Below, in pieces: positions 61,500 to 64,000 of a stretch of 64,000 bases of DNA; position 1 is the first letter of the stretch; each line of letters opens with the position of its first letter. The DNA is taken from positions 1 through 64,000 of the forward strand of contig CACYPV010000002.1 of NCBI GenBank assembly GCA_902776375.1, in the 5' to 3' direction. This DNA comes from an uncultured Ruminococcus sp. (GTDB taxonomy: Bacteria > Bacillota > Clostridia > Oscillospirales > Acutalibacteraceae). Under the pieces are notes generated by a model, which worked only from the letters and a program-made list of their open reading frames with translations, was not told where the DNA came from and searched no databases. A program made the translations under genes and the position numbers.

Positions 61500-62241
61500 T
61501 GCTCTTTCTGAGTTTAATGGAGAAGACGGCTATCGCGGCTGCGGTGGTTGCGAGCGCGTAGGCTATTACCCACCAAAGCTCGGGCATGACGTCGGCGTAG
61601 TTGCCTGCCGCCGCGGCTCTTGCGGCGTTTACCGCGTGAGAGAAGGGCAGGGCGTCGGCGACCGTCTTGAACCAGCCGCCCACCATTGAGGTGTCGAACC
61701 AGATATTCGAGAACCACGCCGAGAGGTTCGTCAGCAATGCGCCGCAGACGCCGCCGACCGCTTTTTCGTTGAGCAGGGCGCCGAACAGCAGACCGAGCGC
61801 GATAAAGACGACGGCTATGGGCAGATTTACGACTGTTGCGAGCAGCAGATCGGCGCTAAACGGCAAGCCGTAGAACAGCGCCGCAGCGTAGCAGATAGCC
61901 GACTGGACAAGCGCCATTGGGAGCATGGGCAGGGTGTAGCCGAGGATGAAGTCGGCGGGCTTTATCGGCGAGGTGAACAGGCGCAGCACAAAGCTGGTCG
62001 TCCTGTCTTTTGAGATGAGCATTGAGGAAAACAGCGCCAAAAAGCTGAGGCCGAAAACCGATATGCCCGGCGCGAGGTTTTGTATGGTGAACATGGTGTT
62101 GTTTGCTTCCTTTGGGATGCCGGCGTTGATAGCGGACAGCAGGACAAGCAGCACCAGCGGAAAGCCCAGACCGAAGATGAGGGTCAGCGGGTCGCGCAGG
62201 ATCTCTTTTGTGTTTCTTGAAGCGAATGCGGCTGTTCTCAT
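61495..62241 (-). CDS. ABC-2 type transporter permease
   Basis: 248 residues with six helices and the ABC-2 pattern (FASRNTKEILRDPLTLIFGLGFP at the N-terminus, LISKDRTTSFVLRLFTSPIKPADFILGY before helix 3). It is the membrane part of an exporter with the ATPase whose gene overlaps its start by 4 nt. The substrate is unknown; the linked LytTR regulator suggests a peptide, antibiotic or drug. Confidence 0.9.
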   Translation of the reverse strand: MRTAAFASRNTKEILRDPLTLIFGLGFPLVLLVLLSAINAGIPKEANNTMFTIQNLAPGISVFGLSFLALFSSMLISKDRTTSFVLRLFTSPIKPADFILGYTLPMLPMALVQSAICYAAALFYGLPFSADLLLATVVNLPIAVVFIALGLLFGALLNEKAVGGVCGALLTNLSAWFSNIWFDTSMVGGWFKTVADALPFSHAVNAARAAAAGNYADVMPELWWVIAYALATTAAAIAVFSIKLRKSN

Positions 62242-62966
62242 TTTAACGCCTCCTCTGCTATGCGGATGAACGCCTCTTCAAAGTCGTCGGTTTGCGCCTT
62301 AGCTTTAAGCTCGGCGGCGGTTCCTTCGGCTTTGAGCTCGCCTTTTGCCATTATGCCTATCCTGTCGGAGAGCGCCTCGGCTTCCTCGAGGTAGTGGGTG
62401 GTGAGTATGATGGTTATTTTGCCTTTGAGCTTTTCGATGACGTGCCACAGCTCGCGGCGCGCCAGAACGTCCAAGCCGAGCGTCGGCTCGTCGAGGAAGA
62501 GCACCTTGGGCTCGGTGATAAGCGCCATGGCTATGCTCAGCCGCCTTTGCCAGCCGCCGGAGAGCGTGCCTGCCTTTTGGCGGGTTATATCTTCCATGCC
62601 GAATTTTTCGATCATTTCGTCCGCCTTTGCGCGGGCTTCTTTTTTGTTTGCGCCGTAGATCTTGGCGATGAATTCGAGGTTTTCGCGCACGCTCAGTTTT
62701 GCCGCTACGGCGGTTTCCTGAGGCGATACGTTGATGACCTCTTTGACCTTCGCGGCGTTTTTGGTGACGCTGTTGCCGAGCACGTATGCTTCGCCGCTTG
62801 TGGGCGGCGTAAGCGTGGACAGCATTTTTATAGTGGTGGATTTGCCCGCGCCGTTAACGCCGAGCAGGGCGTAGAGCTCGCCCTCGCGGATGGTGAGGTC
62901 AAGGTTTTTTACAGCGGTTTTGTCCTTGTATTTTTTACAGAGAGCTTTGGTTTGGATAGCGTTCAT
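62238..62966 (-). CDS. ABC transporter ATP-binding protein
   Basis: 242 residues. Walker A LLGVNGAGKSTTIK, signature LSGGWQRRLSIAMAL and Walker B VLFLDEPTLGLD are intact. It belongs to the DrrA/CcmA-like subfamily that partners ABC-2 permeases. It lies 12 nt after the DUF3021 gene in a four-gene operon. Confidence 0.93.
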   Translation of the reverse strand: MNAIQTKALCKKYKDKTAVKNLDLTIREGELYALLGVNGAGKSTTIKMLSTLTPPTSGEAYVLGNSVTKNAAKVKEVINVSPQETAVAAKLSVRENLEFIAKIYGANKKEARAKADEMIEKFGMEDITRQKAGTLSGGWQRRLSIAMALITEPKVLFLDEPTLGLDVLARRELWHVIEKLKGKITIILTTHYLEEAEALSDRIGIMAKGELKAEGTAAELKAKAQTDDFEEAFIRIAEEALK

Positions 62967-62978
62967 GGTGCACCTCCG

Positions 62979-63395
62979 TTATTGAATTTGACTGTTGAGT
63001 TTTTTGATCTGGCTTTGGGTAGCCTTGTAGATGATGATGACGATAAGCAGGAAAGCGGTAACGAATATCGCCGCGAACAGCGCGATGGACTGCCATTTGA
63101 ACGGGATCCAGCCGTTGAGCAGGTAGATGCCGAGGTAGTCGATGAAGATGACCGAGCCGTGGATGAGCGCGGCGGTGGGGTATTGCAGGCGCTCGACCGT
63201 GTAGACGGCGGTGACGCCCGCCGCGATGAACGCCAGCACCAGCGAGGACAGTATTTCGGTGATTATGCGGCTGAGCGCAACGGAGTCAGCCTCGCCTGAG
63301 CCGAGGATGAACATGTAGATTATGGCGACTATGAACGGGCCGCCGCCGCAGAACATGGCTCCTCTTTTGATGAATTCTTTTACAAATGCTTTCAT
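62979..63395 (-). CDS. DUF3021-type membrane protein
   Basis: 138 residues with four helices. Size, topology and its place directly after a LytTR gene match the DUF3021 family, whose members usually accompany LytTR regulators and probably inhibit or sense for them. ATG 63395 overlaps the LytTR stop as ATGA and follows AAGGAG; the longer open frame to 63659 lies over the LytTR gene and is spurious. Confidence 0.85.
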   Translation of the reverse strand: MKAFVKEFIKRGAMFCGGGPFIVAIIYMFILGSGEADSVALSRIITEILSSLVLAFIAAGVTAVYTVERLQYPTAALIHGSVIFIDYLGIYLLNGWIPFKWQSIALFAAIFVTAFLLIVIIIYKATQSQIKKLNSQIQ

Positions 63396-63835
63396 TTTGC
63401 TTTCAGCTCCTTCTTTATCTGCGCGTAGCAGCGGCGCGAAACGTAGTCGGTGTAGCCGCTTTTGAATATGACGTTGACCGCGCCGGAGAACGCTGCCGAG
63501 AACCGCTCGATATGCTTTTTGTTGCCTATGCAGCTTTTGTTTATCTTGATGAAGCCGGAGGGCAGGGCCTGTTCGAGCTCGTAAAGGCGTTTTTTCAGCA
63601 GGAAGCTTTCGCCGCTTGTGGTGTGGGCGTAGGTTTTGCCGTCCGAAACGGTGACGCACTCGATATCGCCGGGGCTTAAAAGCTTCATGTCGTCCTCGGT
63701 GTAGGCGGTCAGCTTGCCCTCGCCGTTGTAATCTTCGACCAGCTCGCGCGCCTTTTGGACGATATCACCGTTTTGGTGAACGGAGACCGCCAAAAATTCT
63801 TCGGCGTCGGGTTTGATTTGGAGCTTGAATTTCAT
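63392..63835 (-). CDS. LytTR-family DNA-binding regulator without receiver domain
   Basis: 147 residues. The C-terminal LytTR domain (about 50-145) has SGESFLLKKRLYELEQALPSGFIKINKSCIGN and a GAVNVIFKSGYTDYVSRRC segment. There is no receiver domain, as in the small LytTR regulators paired with DUF3021 proteins. ATG 63835 follows GGAGGTG. It is the first gene of the ABC transporter operon and has a direct-repeat site upstream. Confidence 0.9.
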   Translation of the reverse strand: MKFKLQIKPDAEEFLAVSVHQNGDIVQKARELVEDYNGEGKLTAYTEDDMKLLSPGDIECVTVSDGKTYAHTTSGESFLLKKRLYELEQALPSGFIKINKSCIGNKKHIERFSAAFSGAVNVIFKSGYTDYVSRRCYAQIKKELKAK

Positions 63836-63856
63836 GCTCGCACCTCCATTGTCTGT

Positions 63857-63925
63857 ATTATAGCATGGTGTTTTTGGTTTGTCACAAAAAACGGGTGAAC
63901 GGTATTTTTTGCGCGGTGAACGGTA
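63857..63925 (-). promoter_or_regulatory. Promoter and LytTR-type direct repeats
   Basis: On the minus strand GTGACA (63880-63885) and TATAAT (63857-63862) are 17 bp apart. Upstream, TACCGTTCACC occurs twice (63894-63904 and 63915-63925) with a 21-bp period. Two direct repeats of about 9-11 bp two helical turns apart, with a CGTT/AGTT core, are the known LytTR target form. Confidence 0.75.
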
Positions 63926-63936
63926 AATGCGCAGAT

Positions 63937-63960
63937 AAAAAAGCGCGGTCATGCCGCGCT
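63937..63960 (-). terminator. Terminator of the partial gene at the window end
   Basis: On the minus strand AGCGCGG and CCGCGCT form a 7-bp stem with a 5-nt loop, followed by six Ts. Confidence 0.85.
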
Positions 63961-63964
63961 GAAA

Positions 63965-64000
63965 TTATTGTTTCCACTTGTCGATAACCATTTGCAGGTA
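63965..64000 (-). CDS. C-terminal end of a gene cut by the window
   Basis: The minus strand reads YLQMVIDKWKQ and then TAA (63965-63967), followed at once by a terminator. Only 11 residues are visible, too few to name a product. Confidence 0.55.
   Translation of the reverse strand, partial: YLQMVIDKWKQ

Noticed and set aside
1..64000. tRNA, rRNA, transposase, integrase and phage genes
   Set aside because: None could be recognised on either strand.

Overview
The window looks like a chromosomal segment of a gut or rumen clostridium, most likely Oscillospiraceae/Ruminococcaceae. The reasons are a secreted leucine-rich-repeat protein ending in a type I dockerin (a cellulosome-type module), Firmicutes-style Shine-Dalgarno sites and sigma-A promoters, frequent GTG/TTG starts, an ECF sigma operon, and a surface-polymer gene set of teichoic-acid and ABC-exporter type. 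Species cannot be fixed from the sequence. No rRNA, tRNA, CRISPR array, transposase or phage gene was seen.

Layout. 1-5.2 kb (+): a membrane-anchored transglutaminase-like protein, leuCD, an XRE-type regulator, and two paralogous one-helix micro-membrane proteins with near-identical promoter layout, the second behind a long hairpin leader. 5.2-13.2 kb (-): a phosphorelay (EvgS-like hybrid kinase, free Hpt, REC plus degenerate GGDEF), then a kinase whose sensor half is a complete APC-type amino-acid permease. 13.5-18.15 kb (-): a three-gene operon with its own sigma-A promoter, encoding a MotA/TolQ-like channel fused to a degenerate EAL domain, a MotB/TolR-like protein with an extracellular Cna-B-like domain, and a Wzz/BY-kinase-like protein with a broken P-loop. 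18.4-38.6 kb (-): a 19-gene surface-polysaccharide operon (GNAT, 14 glycosyltransferases, a YdjC/ChbG deacetylase, a Wzy/WaaL-like protein and a Wzm/Wzt-like ABC exporter) read from one strong promoter near 38.6 kb. 39.1-41.4 kb (+): a LicC-like nucleotidyltransferase and a cytidylyltransferase-PEP mutase fusion, which point to phosphonate decoration of a surface polymer. 42-44.2 kb (+): an ECF sigma factor, its probable membrane anti-sigma partner and a secreted anchored protein. 44.7-48.8 kb (+): a TagB/TagF-like glycerophosphotransferase and a large YidC-like/alkaline-phosphatase-superfamily fusion. 49-64 kb: a zinc-ribbon membrane protein, the dockerin protein, ilvB, mtnN-rsmE, a stand-alone CinA C domain, two AraC regulators, two HAD phosphatases, endonuclease III, and a LytTR-DUF3021-ABC transporter operon with a clear autoregulatory site.

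Two kinds of non-coding repeat mark the boundaries between these units. One is a mosaic of short hairpin modules that recurs in at least seven gaps. The other is a set of arrays that always have a 7-bp period but use different heptamers (CCTAATA, CTAGCTT, GAATAAT, CAACTTT, ACTTATT).

Most of the window is cell-envelope biology: making, decorating, exporting and sensing at the surface. The least explained parts are the stator-like channel operon at 13.5-18.15 kb, the YidC-phosphotransferase fusion at 46-48.8 kb, and the permease-kinase at 10.3-13.2 kb.
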